Source: Verrucomicrobium spinosum DSM 4136 = JCM 18804 (GTDB taxonomy: Bacteria; Verrucomicrobiota; Verrucomicrobiia; Verrucomicrobiales; Verrucomicrobiaceae). Taken from it: 64,000 nt of DNA. Numbering within the stretch: position 1 is the first letter of the stretch; the number at the start of each line of letters is the position of its first letter. The stretch lies in assembly GCF_000172155.1 (NCBI RefSeq), contig NZ_ABIZ01000001.1:3877105-3941104 (forward strand). The letters are read 5' to 3'. Of this stretch, positions 35,476-44,210 are shown piece by piece. The position numbers and the translations under genes are program-made. Under the pieces are notes generated by a model, which made no database searches, had not been told where the DNA came from, and was given only the letters and a program-made list of their open reading frames with translations.

Positions 35476-35591
35476 ACGGCAAATTTCACCAGCTCTCTGT
35501 CGGGTGACGTGACTGGATCGTGACACGCGGTGGCTGCTGGGGGGAATAATTCTGTTGGCAACCTGTCCGTGCGTGTGGCACCTCAGAAGTG

Positions 35592-36335
35592 ATGCCCACG
35601 TCCCCCCTGCCAAGCATCCCGGCGGCCTCTGAGTCTGCTGACGCCCAACCCAAGAAGCATCCGGCACTGTCGGAGCAGATCGGGGCGGTCTTGTTGTCGA
35701 TGGGGGAGCGGTCCATCCGCCTGCGGGACATCATTGAGGTGCTGCATGGCGGCACCTATCTGATGCTGCTGATCCTGCTGGCACTGCCTTTCTGCATGCC
35801 CATACCTCTGCTAGGGCTCTCTACGCCCTTTGGCGCGGTCATTGCCATCATTGGCCTGCGTCTGGCGCTGAGGAAAGAACCGTGGCTGCCAGACCGGGTG
35901 TTGAATGTGGAGCTCTCCCCGAAGATGGCGGGTCGCATCCTCGGGGCCAGTCAGAAGGCGGTGCGTGGCCTGGAGAAGATGCTCCGTGTGCGGTGGTCGG
36001 TGCTGGTGGATCCACCGGTGTTCCAGCACTTGTACGGTGCCATCATCTTCGCGTGTGGGTGTCTGCTCCTGCTGCCGCTGCCCATTCCCTTTAGCAATGT
36101 GCTGCCAGCCGTCCCTGTGATCCTTCTCTCCGGAGCCTTGCTGGAAAGGGATGGCAAATTCGCCGTCGGTGGTCTCGCCATGTTTCTGATCAACCTGGCC
36201 TTCTTTGGTGCGATCTTCCTGGGCGGCGGCGTGGTGATCAGCTGGCTGGAATCCTGGTTCAGCGGCATCTACGATCCCGAGGAACCTCTCACGCCTGCCT
36301 TGGAAGAGATTCTGGAGCAGGGGGTTGCCCCCTAG
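35592..36335 (+). CDS. ExoD-family exopolysaccharide synthesis protein
   Basis: 247 residues from the ATG at 35592. Polytopic membrane protein with hydrophobic segments at about residues 55-100, 150-180 and 190-225, separated by a charged loop (EPWLPDRVLNVELSPKMAGRIL). The pairs LLILLALPFCMPIPLLGLSTPFGAVIAI and CLLLLPLPIPFSNVLPAVPVILL match the repeated PxP-type motif of ExoD, described for rhizobial exopolysaccharide production. The molecular role of ExoD is not established. It starts about 115 bp after the sigma factor gene on the same strand. Confidence 0.85.
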   Translation: MPTSPLPSIPAASESADAQPKKHPALSEQIGAVLLSMGERSIRLRDIIEVLHGGTYLMLLILLALPFCMPIPLLGLSTPFGAVIAIIGLRLALRKEPWLPDRVLNVELSPKMAGRILGASQKAVRGLEKMLRVRWSVLVDPPVFQHLYGAIIFACGCLLLLPLPIPFSNVLPAVPVILLSGALLERDGKFAVGGLAMFLINLAFFGAIFLGGGVVISWLESWFSGIYDPEEPLTPALEEILEQGVAP

Positions 36336-36377
36336 AACCGGAGTGGCAGATCGACTGGTGCGTCTCGAAACGCGCCA

Positions 36378-36413
36378 GCGTCTTGGAGTACGGTGGCTCG
36401 ACACCGTTTTCGC
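36378..36413 (+). repeat. Stem-loop repeat, copy 1
   Basis: TTGGAGT is followed by the stem ACGGTG/CACCGT with a 6-base loop, then TTTTCGCG. Two related copies lie at 60862-60900 and, inverted, at 60714-60744. The stems differ between copies but stay paired. Confidence 0.6.
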
Positions 36414-36579
36414 GAGCTTGTGGCACTTGGTCCTTCCAAGTGGCCTTCTTCAGCCGGTGGTGTCGATCCGTCAGAGGCAGTGGGCGTGAGGATGACATCC
36501 CTGGGGTAATGGTCCACCCTGACACACTGCCTCCAGGTGATGTGGATCGTTTGTTGAACTCCCTTGGAGTTCTATTGAG

Positions 36580-36660
36580 TTTGCATCGCTACCCCGGGGT
36601 GGCGACGGCTTCGCGGTCTGACCCCGGGGCATTTTGTCTCACGCCGTTGGCGTGAATCTT
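36580..36660 (+). repeat. GC-rich palindromic block (ACCCCGGGG/TCACGCC hairpin)
   Basis: ACCCCGGGGT and the related ACCCCGGGGC flank GGCGACGGCTTCGCGGTCTG, and a 7-bp stem TCACGCC/GGCGTGA with loop GTT follows. The block translates in one frame as HRYPGVATASRSDPGAFCL, a string I recall seeing in many short hypothetical proteins of PVC genomes; this suggests a dispersed structured repeat rather than a gene. That recollection needs a search to confirm. Confidence 0.4.
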
Positions 36661-36716
36661 CTATCAACAGCTGCAAACGCCAGCTGCCAAGCCGAGGAGC
36701 GACCTTTTTCGACCAG

Positions 36717-37892
36717 TTACACCCCCACCCATGTCTGCTTCTCACTGCTCTGCAGGATGGCCTCGCAGAGCTTCACCTCATGGTGGCCGTCATCGGCGGT
36801 GGCGTAGAGCACCGGAGTGGTCTTGCCACTGGCAATGTGCTCGTACACGGCGCGGTAGTGCATTTTGTGCCCATCCGGGAAGCCCTCGGCATGGCCGCCA
36901 GGGTTGTCGGTGAAGTTCGCCACATCTTTGTCGAATCCGGCGGTGTTACGGGTGAGAACCTGATTGGGTTGGTCGCGATACCCGGCCTGGATTTCGTTGG
37001 GCTGCTGGAACTCCCACTGCACGCTGCCTTTGGTGCCGTAGATGCCCATGTAGAGGCTGCACTTCCAGCCCGCGGCCACCTGGGAGATGGCGCAGTTCGC
37101 ATGCGTGCCGGACACATGACCATGATCAGCGTCGCCGAACTTCAGCAGCACGCTGCCGAAGTCCTCGGTATCCACTTCATACGGGACCATATTGGCGGGA
37201 TCGACCTGGGAGGTGAAGGTCTGCACCTCGCCGGTGGGCCGGTAGCGCGTTTTGTGAAAGGTTTCCAGTGTGGCAAAGACGGACTCCGCCCGGGCCCCGA
37301 GGATAAAGGAAACGGCGTCGATCCAGTGCGTGCCGATGTCGCCCACGGCCCGCAGTTTGCCGCCCTCGCTGGAGAGCACACGCCAGTTGTAGTCCGTCTC
37401 CTTGAGCAGCCAGTCCTGAAAGAAATGCCCCTGCACGTGGATAATGCGGCCGAGCTCACCGCGCTGCACCATGGCGCGCATCTGGAGGATGGCCGGGTAG
37501 AAGCGGCAGAGATAGTTCACGGCAAAGACGCGATCGCTGGCGGCTGCGGCGGCCACCACTTTGGCGGTCTCCTCCGTGGTCATGCCGAGGGGTTTCTCAC
37601 ACACCACATGCTTGCCCGCGGCGAGAGCTGCCAGCGACTGCTCCACATGCACGCGGTTGGGAGAGGTGATGTGCACGACGTCCACATTGGGGGAGTGGAT
37701 CAGGCTCTGGTAGTCGTAGTCACCGTACACCTCGGGGACACCCCATTGATCCGCCAGAGCCCGGGTGCCCTTGGTGGAGCCGCTGATCGCGGTGATCTGG
37801 ACGCCCAGGCGTTTCAGGGCCTCGATATGGACGGGGGCGATGAAACCGGTGCCAATGATGCCAGCGCGGAGGTGATGCAGAGGAAGGGGCAT
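36717..37892 (-). CDS. Gfo/Idh/MocA-family oxidoreductase
   Basis: 391 residues from the ATG at 37892 (a longer frame upstream is not convincing). Rossmann motif LRAGIIGTGFIAPVHIEALKRLG, then VDVVHITSPNRVHVEQSLAALAAGKHVVCEKPLGMTTEET, where EKP holds the catalytic-type lysine, and GDIGTHWIDAVSFILG with the conserved His. NAD(P)-dependent oxidation or reduction of a sugar or inositol is expected; the C-terminal part with YRDQPNQVLTRN is typical of the uncharacterised PVC-rich branch. Followed, 79 bp upstream of its start on the same strand, by the golvesin-domain gene, which may be read first in one operon. Confidence 0.9.
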   Translation of the reverse strand: MPLPLHHLRAGIIGTGFIAPVHIEALKRLGVQITAISGSTKGTRALADQWGVPEVYGDYDYQSLIHSPNVDVVHITSPNRVHVEQSLAALAAGKHVVCEKPLGMTTEETAKVVAAAAASDRVFAVNYLCRFYPAILQMRAMVQRGELGRIIHVQGHFFQDWLLKETDYNWRVLSSEGGKLRAVGDIGTHWIDAVSFILGARAESVFATLETFHKTRYRPTGEVQTFTSQVDPANMVPYEVDTEDFGSVLLKFGDADHGHVSGTHANCAISQVAAGWKCSLYMGIYGTKGSVQWEFQQPNEIQAGYRDQPNQVLTRNTAGFDKDVANFTDNPGGHAEGFPDGHKMHYRAVYEHIASGKTTPVLYATADDGHHEVKLCEAILQSSEKQTWVGV

Positions 37893-37980
37893 GGGTGGAA
37901 GGGAGCGAGGAAAAAAGTGAGGGACAGTCGGGAGGCGGGGATTCAATCGGATTCAGGGACTCCGGGCAAGCTCCAAGCGC

Positions 37981-38637
37981 TTATGGCCGGGGCGGGGTCT
38001 CTGGGACGGGAAGAAACTGGACGGCATCTGCCACCACCACCTTGGTGGGATCGGTGCCCTCGGTGCTGATCCGTACGAAGCCGGACTTCCCTGCGGTGAA
38101 TTCAAAGACGCCCAGACTGCGAAAGAGCCGGTCATGGGCTGGCTCTTCCTGCTGATTGATCCGAACGAGGGTGTCACCCCCGGCATGGTGGATGGTCACC
38201 GGGGTGTTGGTCGCACGGCGGACGTTGTAACAATGGGCGACTCGCACCTCATACCGACCCGCCTTGGGCAGATCCGGGGTGAAGGTGACGGACTTGGTGC
38301 CTTTGCCCGCCTTCATGTCGTGGAGGTAGCCCAGGCCGATGAAGGGTGGGGTATGGGTGGAGTACTGCCAGTCGCCCACCAGTTCGGCGGCGGTCTCATC
38401 CACCACGATGCCCGGGAGTTTGGAGGGATCAGACACGATGAATGGCACCAGCTCTGGTCGATCCACCTCGCCCGGAGCATGGATGTTTGCCACGGCCTTG
38501 GGGTGGGGTTTCAAGGTGGGAGGTGGCGGGTCGGCATGGCTCAGGCCCAGCAGGAGCAGGAACGGGGATCCCGCCCTGAGGGTGAGGGGCCAGCGCCGCA
38601 GGGTGGCGGGATGAGATGAAGGTCTCGGGCGGGGCAC
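37981..38637 (-). CDS. Exported protein with golvesin/xanthan-lyase C-terminal-like domain
   Basis: About 218 residues if translation begins at GTG 38637; the frame is open to 38769, but that would overlap the divergent transporter gene. A hydrophobic stretch (TLRAGSPFLLLLGLSHA) looks like a signal peptide. After a Pro-rich linker, the domain reads GRYEVRVAHCYNVRRATNTPVTI, TLVRINQQEEPAHDRLFRSLGVFEF, FVRISTEG and VVVADAVQFLPV. This matches the golvesin C-terminal-like beta-sandwich found at the end of many PVC FAD-dependent oxidoreductases and xanthan lyases. Here it stands alone, possibly as a carbohydrate-binding module. Confidence 0.7.
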   Translation of the reverse strand: MPRPRPSSHPATLRRWPLTLRAGSPFLLLLGLSHADPPPPTLKPHPKAVANIHAPGEVDRPELVPFIVSDPSKLPGIVVDETAAELVGDWQYSTHTPPFIGLGYLHDMKAGKGTKSVTFTPDLPKAGRYEVRVAHCYNVRRATNTPVTIHHAGGDTLVRINQQEEPAHDRLFRSLGVFEFTAGKSGFVRISTEGTDPTKVVVADAVQFLPVPETPPRP

Positions 38638-38717
38638 TCCAACGATACGCCAATGTTGATGGCGGCTTGCAGAATTTGCATTGCAGGCAAGCCCGGGCAA
38701 AGCGATGAAGGAGGGGA

Positions 38718-39962
38718 ATGTTCGGAAAAGGTGCTCCAGGAACAAAGCGCTTGTGTGCCCTCTATGCACTCAACGCGGCCGCCTTGGGGCTCTGGAGTGT
38801 GAACTTTCCCAGTGTGCTCAAGGCCCACGGACTGGAGAGCTTGGTGCCCTACACCTTTGCCTGCAACGCCTCTGCCGCGCTGCTGTCACCCTTGGCGGTG
38901 GGGGCGTTGGCGGACCAGCGGATGGCCCCGGAGCGGGTGCTGCGTCTGCTCGGCCTGGGTACCATCTTCTTTCTCGGGCTGCTGTTCTTCGGCATTCAGC
39001 ATGGCTGGGCTCCTGGCTCGGTATTGGCTCTCGCGCAGATCCACGCCCTGTGGTCGGTGCCCACGTTTGGGCTCACCACCAGCCTGGTGATGTCGCGATT
39101 GAGCAAGCCCAAGGAGCAGTTCGGTCCCGTGCGGATCTGGGCCACGCTGGGCTGGATGGGGGCCTGTCTCATGGTGAGCTGGGTCTTGCACGCGGACACG
39201 TCCGTCATCTCCGGTTACGCCGCCTGTGTCGTCTGGGCCATCACGGTGGGCATGACCTTCGCCCTCCCGTACAAGGAGCGTCTCCATCTGCCCAAGCCCC
39301 GCCGCACGGTGAAAGAGATTCTGGGGCTGGATGCGTTGCCCTTGTTGCGTCATCCGGACCACATTGTGGTGTTTGTCAGCGCGGGTCTGCTGAACATGGC
39401 GCTCGCCGCCTTCTATCCCTTTACCGTGCTGCATCTGGCCGACCATGGCATTCAACAGGTGACCGCCGCCATGAGCCTTGGTCAGGTCACGGAGATCATC
39501 GCCATGCTGGCGCTGTCCTCCATTATCACGCGGATTCGGCTTAAGTGGATCTTCCTCGCTGGCATCGCCTTTGGCGTGCTGCGCTATGCTTTGTTTGCCT
39601 TGGATAACGTCCCGGCGCTACTCCTCGGAATCTTTCTCCACGGGTTCTGCTTCACTTTGTTCTTTGTTACCGCGCAGATCTATCTGGAGCAGCGCATCCC
39701 TTGTAAAATGCGCGCCCGCGCCCAGGCCCTGCTCACCCTCATGATGGGAGGCTTTGGCAATCTCTTCGGCTACCTCGGCACCGGCTGGTGGCGGAGGTAT
39801 TGCCAGTCCACTTCACCAGACGGTGCCATCACCAGCACCGCCTGGTCCACCTTCTGGATCGGCATGACCTTGGTGACCCTGGGTGTGTTTGTGTTTTTTG
39901 CGTTGGCATATCAAGGGAGGAAGAGGGGGGCGGGGGGTGAAGGCCATGGCGAGGAAGTTTGA
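38718..39962 (+). CDS. MFS transporter, nucleoside:H+ symporter-like
   Basis: 414 residues with about 12 predicted transmembrane segments. It opens KRLCALYALNAAALGLWSVNFPSVLKAHGL, then VGALADQRMAPERVL (MFS loop 2-3 motif) and LVMSRLSKPKEQFGPVRIWATLGWMGACL. The phrase GPVRIWATLGW in segment 4-5 is typical of the NHS family (NupG/XapB), which also occurs as uncharacterised sugar or nucleoside transporters in PVC bacteria. Substrate not determinable. It ends with a Gly/Arg-rich cytoplasmic tail. It diverges from the golvesin-domain gene. Confidence 0.85.
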   Translation: MFGKGAPGTKRLCALYALNAAALGLWSVNFPSVLKAHGLESLVPYTFACNASAALLSPLAVGALADQRMAPERVLRLLGLGTIFFLGLLFFGIQHGWAPGSVLALAQIHALWSVPTFGLTTSLVMSRLSKPKEQFGPVRIWATLGWMGACLMVSWVLHADTSVISGYAACVVWAITVGMTFALPYKERLHLPKPRRTVKEILGLDALPLLRHPDHIVVFVSAGLLNMALAAFYPFTVLHLADHGIQQVTAAMSLGQVTEIIAMLALSSIITRIRLKWIFLAGIAFGVLRYALFALDNVPALLLGIFLHGFCFTLFFVTAQIYLEQRIPCKMRARAQALLTLMMGGFGNLFGYLGTGWWRRYCQSTSPDGAITSTAWSTFWIGMTLVTLGVFVFFALAYQGRKRGAGGEGHGEEV

Positions 39963-40149
39963 ATCGGGATTGCCATCGGCCTGACGATCGCTCTGCAAGG
40001 ATTGTTGCAGAAACACCAGTGGGTGATGAATGCGACTCTTTATTGCGATGTGAATCTCACGATTTATGCCATGCAGGTTTTGACGGAAAAAACTTGTCAC
40101 TAGGGGATTGTTTTGGCACTTTTAAAGGAATCCCCCATTTTTTGTTTCT

Positions 40150-43100
40150 ATGCGAGCCTGCCTTCGTGGACTGGCGGTAAGACGCTTCTTGCTGCCCATG
40201 TTAGTCATTATCGGTGTTCATTCCCTGAACTATGCGCAAGATAGTGCCTATTACTGGAATCCAGCGCCCCTTGGGATTGGTTCGACACTGCCGACTGGAT
40301 CGATTGATGCCGTGACGACGCCGGGATCTCGGATCTTGACCACCAATGCGACCGGCTTCGGTGCAGCCACGCCCGCTTCAGAGAGTCTGCTGTTCGCATC
40401 CATTCCAAGCAGCCCCTCCGGTCTGATCGAATGGACCGCCCCAGACCCTTCTGGAGGGGCCATGACCAGCGGAAGCGTAGCTGGCGTGATGCTTAGGTTC
40501 ACGGAAAATACCAGCCCTGGTGCTCCCTTCGTGTTTGCCGGGGTGCGACAGGGAACTTCCGGTGTGGAGTTGCGTTGGCGCGTGGCGCAAGGTGGGGAGG
40601 TTAGAGCTGTTGCCGGAGCCATCAGTGGCGCAGATTTTCCCGCGGCAAGCCGACTCAAGTTGGAGTTCATACAGGGGCGGGTATTCCTCTCATACAAGAA
40701 ATCTAGCGATGCACCCACGGACCCATGGAGAAAGCGGTTGGCCGTAGAAATCACAGGTACGGGTAATGTTTATTCAGGGCTGGTGCTGGCCACAGGCGGC
40801 AGCGGTAGTGCCACCCTGACCGTGAGCAATAGTGATGTTCGTGTTGTTCCTGCCAGAGGAGGGGAACCCTGGGTGAGATTGGTGGAGCCATTTGAGCCCG
40901 GGTACGGCAATGATAGGATAAGCACCAGAGAGTCAATGTTTGGGTGGGAAGATTGGTCCTTTGAATCCACGGTGGACGTTGAAACGGGGCCAGCAGCCCA
41001 GATCTACTCTGGAGGCGACTACTGGAAATGGAGCCGGGAGGCTTCAGCCTGGACTATTGATCCCGATCTGGAAGATCGCGTCACGGTGTACATGACAGAC
41101 ATACACCCGACGACGGCATCAGAAGATGCAACTGACGTCTATGTGCGATACGGTGCCATCACGAGCCACACTGCTTCTCCCTCCGTCGATTCGCTTATCT
41201 GGGATGGTGAATCGGTGCTGAGCAGTCACCCTGTTGCCGGTGTGTTGGGAGAGGGTCTCTGGGTTTTCCTGGCCACGCTGCCCAAGCCCGTTTATGCCGA
41301 TACTTCCCTTCAGCTCATCATGGGCTGGACCTTTACCCAGACGCCTGGCGGGCTAAAGAATGAGGCATCGCTCGACGGATTGCTTCTCGTAAGTCAGGGC
41401 CCTCAGACAGACAGCAATGGTGACGGTTTGCCGGATGAGTTTGGCGGGCTTTTTGCCCCGTGGTTGACGTCAGACGGGGATTTTGATGGAGATGGCCTGA
41501 CCAATGCCGAGGAGTATGTGCTGGGTCTGTCACCTACAACCTCCAGTTCCGGGGTGCCTCCCACCGTTTCGGTGGTTAAACCTGGTTCTTCGCCTTGGCT
41601 TCTCGCACGAGGTAGATGGTCCGCAACGCCAGCCGAGGTAAAGGCCGTGTATCCTGGCACCTCTCCCCCAGTGCCGATCAAAGGCTATGGATTTTATCTC
41701 AAGACCTCGGAGAACACCATCGGATTCGGCTCTTCCCGGAACGCCGCTGCTTGGAAAGGGGACTATCTCACCACCACCGATTCGTTGGGGGTGGCACGTG
41801 CCTACCTCTGGGTTGATGCGGAGTGTCCGACGCCTGCGGGCTCTTCGAGCACAGGCTACGATATCAATGTGCGGGATTTTTATGCCTCCTTCAAGGTGCG
41901 GCCCTATGACAATACCTCTCCGGGTCCCATCGACATCTTGGGGGCTGCCCAGTACCGATTGACCCCCTCAACCTTTATGTCGCTTTCCTCCAGTACCTTC
42001 AGTCTTTTGGGGGAATGGCTGATCAGCGCCGACACCACGGGGGCAAACCTGTGGCGATGGAGTCCGTGGGATAATTCGTGGTCATCACGGCCTGGTTTGT
42101 TTTCTGGCCTTTCGATGAGTTCAATCACAGGGGATTCAGACACCTTTGTCGTGAGCGGAAATCAAGTTCACACCGGGATTTACGATGCTGGGCAGGAGGT
42201 GTGGTCAACGTGGGGCACTGCCTTCTCTCCCACGGTGCCTGTGCAGCCCACTCAACCTGTAGGATATACCCCAAGAACGGGCGACTATGAGTGGGCGAGC
42301 CAGCTCGGTTTTATCAACCTCTATCAGGGCTTTCCCCGCGCTTTGGCCCTGCGAGGAGGATGGCTGGCGGTTGGTCAGGCCGATTGGAACGGCACGGTCG
42401 AGCTCTACAAGAAGGAAGGATCTGGTTGGAGCTTGCACTCAACTCTCGCACCCTCCTCTGGGAGCCACTCTGATACATTCGGCTACTCGGTTGCTTTTTC
42501 AGAGGATGGGCAAAGGCTGGTGGTGGGGGCGCCCGGAGACGCGCGGGGACATGCGGCGGGAATGTATGCCCTGTCTTACCTGCCCACCATCTTGATCGAC
42601 GTGCCGCACACGGAGGATGTCTGGGGTTGGGGGGAGGATGAGTTTGGGAATCCCATTTGGACCGTCATAGGGCAGAATACCTGGAATGAGGTGACGGTAG
42701 GTATGACAAGCGGCTCTCCTCCTCCCTCGGCACAACCGTCGGCCTATGTGTATGAGTTAGATCCCAATGACGATTGGAACCAGGTCGCCCGACTCGTTTC
42801 TTCAACCACGGGCCCCTCTGTGACCTATGACTTGGAGATGTTTGGTGCCTCGGTTGCGGCAGTGAATAATTGGGTGATTGTCGGTGCGCCATACTTCAAC
42901 GAAGGTGCTGATATTCCTACATCCGAGCCTTTACCGCAGGGGAGCGTCTATGGCTTCAAACACGATGGCACAGCCTGGGTTCAACAAGATGTGGTCCGCC
43001 GGAGCAATCCAAGATTTGGCGAAAAGGTATTGGCGAGTGGAGACCGGGTCCTGGCAGTGACCCCTCCCACGTCCTATCCCATCGAGCAGGCCTCACTGCC

Positions 43101-44142
43101 GGGTTATGCCGCCGTCCTCCATCCAGGGAACACGGATCTGAACCCGGTGGGCGAAATTGCCAATCCTTACAGTGCTCCTTCATCTGCTGCTGATGAAAGC
43201 ACATTTGTCAGCAAGACTTCCGCAACCACGGCCCAGGAGTACCAATGGCTGCCTGCGGTGCCTTGGGATGCCACCGAAGGTACCACCAAGGTGGGCTGGC
43301 TCACCGTCACCGATGAGGACCTTGCCAACGCGAATGCCAGTCTGGAACAAATCACCCTGCTTGCAGGTGACTCACCGCGCTGGTTGCTGGATACCTCCTT
43401 GTCGCAGCCGGGAGCCCCAGCCCATGAGGCCTGGCAATCTGAGCCCAAGGCGCTCAAGGTCAAACTGGGGGCGGACCTTGAGTCCTTTGCGCCGGGCATC
43501 GACTGGCTGGAGGTCACCGCCCTGGATCGGGCGGGGGATGCCTACACAGAGTACTTGGGCATTCGTGTCACGGGGCAGGCCCCCAGTGTGCCTGTCTTGC
43601 AGTCAGTCAGCGGGGCAGGAGGTCGGCAGGTAAGAGTAGCCTGGAGCGCCTCGTCCTACTCTCCAGCCACTTATATTGTGGAGACGGCTGACCATGCCGT
43701 GATTGAGGACTTGTTGAACAACGGCGGCACGCCGCAGCAGATCAGTGATGCCTTCTCAGAACGGGCCAGGGTGATGGGAACTCAGACGTCCTATTACCAC
43801 CAAGTCGCAGCACCTGGCGATACTTATACCCTGAAACTCGCCTTCCGCGTGCGGGCCCTGAACGAGGAGGGACTTTCGGATCCCAGCAACTACATCATCG
43901 CCAATCTCGACGAGGATGATGATGGCCTGCCGGACTGGTGGGAGGCGTTGCATGGGGGCGATCTAGATCCCACCCTGGATGACGACAGTGATGGTCTGAC
44001 CAACCTCCAGGAATACGCCGCCGGTACGAATCCCCTGGTCGCCGACTCGGATGGCGACGGCACCCTGGATGGGGCGGACTCCGAGCCGCTCAATGCCAAG
44101 GTCAACAGTTTGTCCTTCGTGCTTTTCACTCCGGTGGAGTGA
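40150..44142 (+). CDS. Large exported protein with FG-GAP-like and calcium-binding repeats
   Basis: 1330 residues with a signal peptide (RRFLLPMLVIIGVHSLNYAQ). Residues about 420-460 hold a first thrombospondin type-3-like calcium site (DSNGDGLPDEF, DGDFDGDGLTNAEEY). Residues about 720-1000 contain beta-propeller/FG-GAP-like units (LALRGGWLAVGQADWNGTVELY, FGYSVAFSEDGQRLVVGAPGDARG, FGASVAAVNNWVIVGAPYF). A fibronectin-like segment follows near 1155-1255. The C-terminus repeats the calcium sites (DEDDDGLPDWWEALHG, DDDSDGLTNLQEYAAGTNP, DSDGDGTLDGADSEP). Likely surface or extracellular adhesion or matrix function. It overlaps nothing upstream and precedes two more exported genes on the same strand. 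Confidence 0.85.
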   Translation: MRACLRGLAVRRFLLPMLVIIGVHSLNYAQDSAYYWNPAPLGIGSTLPTGSIDAVTTPGSRILTTNATGFGAATPASESLLFASIPSSPSGLIEWTAPDPSGGAMTSGSVAGVMLRFTENTSPGAPFVFAGVRQGTSGVELRWRVAQGGEVRAVAGAISGADFPAASRLKLEFIQGRVFLSYKKSSDAPTDPWRKRLAVEITGTGNVYSGLVLATGGSGSATLTVSNSDVRVVPARGGEPWVRLVEPFEPGYGNDRISTRESMFGWEDWSFESTVDVETGPAAQIYSGGDYWKWSREASAWTIDPDLEDRVTVYMTDIHPTTASEDATDVYVRYGAITSHTASPSVDSLIWDGESVLSSHPVAGVLGEGLWVFLATLPKPVYADTSLQLIMGWTFTQTPGGLKNEASLDGLLLVSQGPQTDSNGDGLPDEFGGLFAPWLTSDGDFDGDGLTNAEEYVLGLSPTTSSSGVPPTVSVVKPGSSPWLLARGRWSATPAEVKAVYPGTSPPVPIKGYGFYLKTSENTIGFGSSRNAAAWKGDYLTTTDSLGVARAYLWVDAECPTPAGSSSTGYDINVRDFYASFKVRPYDNTSPGPIDILGAAQYRLTPSTFMSLSSSTFSLLGEWLISADTTGANLWRWSPWDNSWSSRPGLFSGLSMSSITGDSDTFVVSGNQVHTGIYDAGQEVWSTWGTAFSPTVPVQPTQPVGYTPRTGDYEWASQLGFINLYQGFPRALALRGGWLAVGQADWNGTVELYKKEGSGWSLHSTLAPSSGSHSDTFGYSVAFSEDGQRLVVGAPGDARGHAAGMYALSYLPTILIDVPHTEDVWGWGEDEFGNPIWTVIGQNTWNEVTVGMTSGSPPPSAQPSAYVYELDPNDDWNQVARLVSSTTGPSVTYDLEMFGASVAAVNNWVIVGAPYFNEGADIPTSEPLPQGSVYGFKHDGTAWVQQDVVRRSNPRFGEKVLASGDRVLAVTPPTSYPIEQASLPGYAAVLHPGNTDLNPVGEIANPYSAPSSAADESTFVSKTSATTAQEYQWLPAVPWDATEGTTKVGWLTVTDEDLANANASLEQITLLAGDSPRWLLDTSLSQPGAPAHEAWQSEPKALKVKLGADLESFAPGIDWLEVTALDRAGDAYTEYLGIRVTGQAPSVPVLQSVSGAGGRQVRVAWSASSYSPATYIVETADHAVIEDLLNNGGTPQQISDAFSERARVMGTQTSYYHQVAAPGDTYTLKLAFRVRALNEEGLSDPSNYIIANLDEDDDGLPDWWEALHGGDLDPTLDDDSDGLTNLQEYAAGTNPLVADSDGDGTLDGADSEPLNAKVNSLSFVLFTPVE

Positions 44143-44210
44143 TTGGCGCAGGGCGACTCGGTCGCTCCCGCCGGACGGGTTTGCTTTTTCATCTCTATTT
44201 TTCCGCGCCT

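Larger units (their letters stand above)
36336..36716. other. 381-bp intergenic region carrying repeat-like structures
   Basis: No convincing gene. Open frames through it are unconserved-looking. It holds a stem-loop of the TTGGAGT-stem-TTTCGCG family (36378-36413) and a GC-rich block at about 36580-36660 with ACCCCGGGGT palindromes and the hairpin TCACGCC-GTT-GGCGTGA (36639-36655). It separates exoD-like and oxidoreductase genes that converge on it. Confidence 0.6.

Noticed and set aside
39963-40149. Sigma-54 promoter upstream of the 1330-residue exported protein (TTGGCAC present)
   Set aside because: The matching GC of the -12 element is missing at the right distance.
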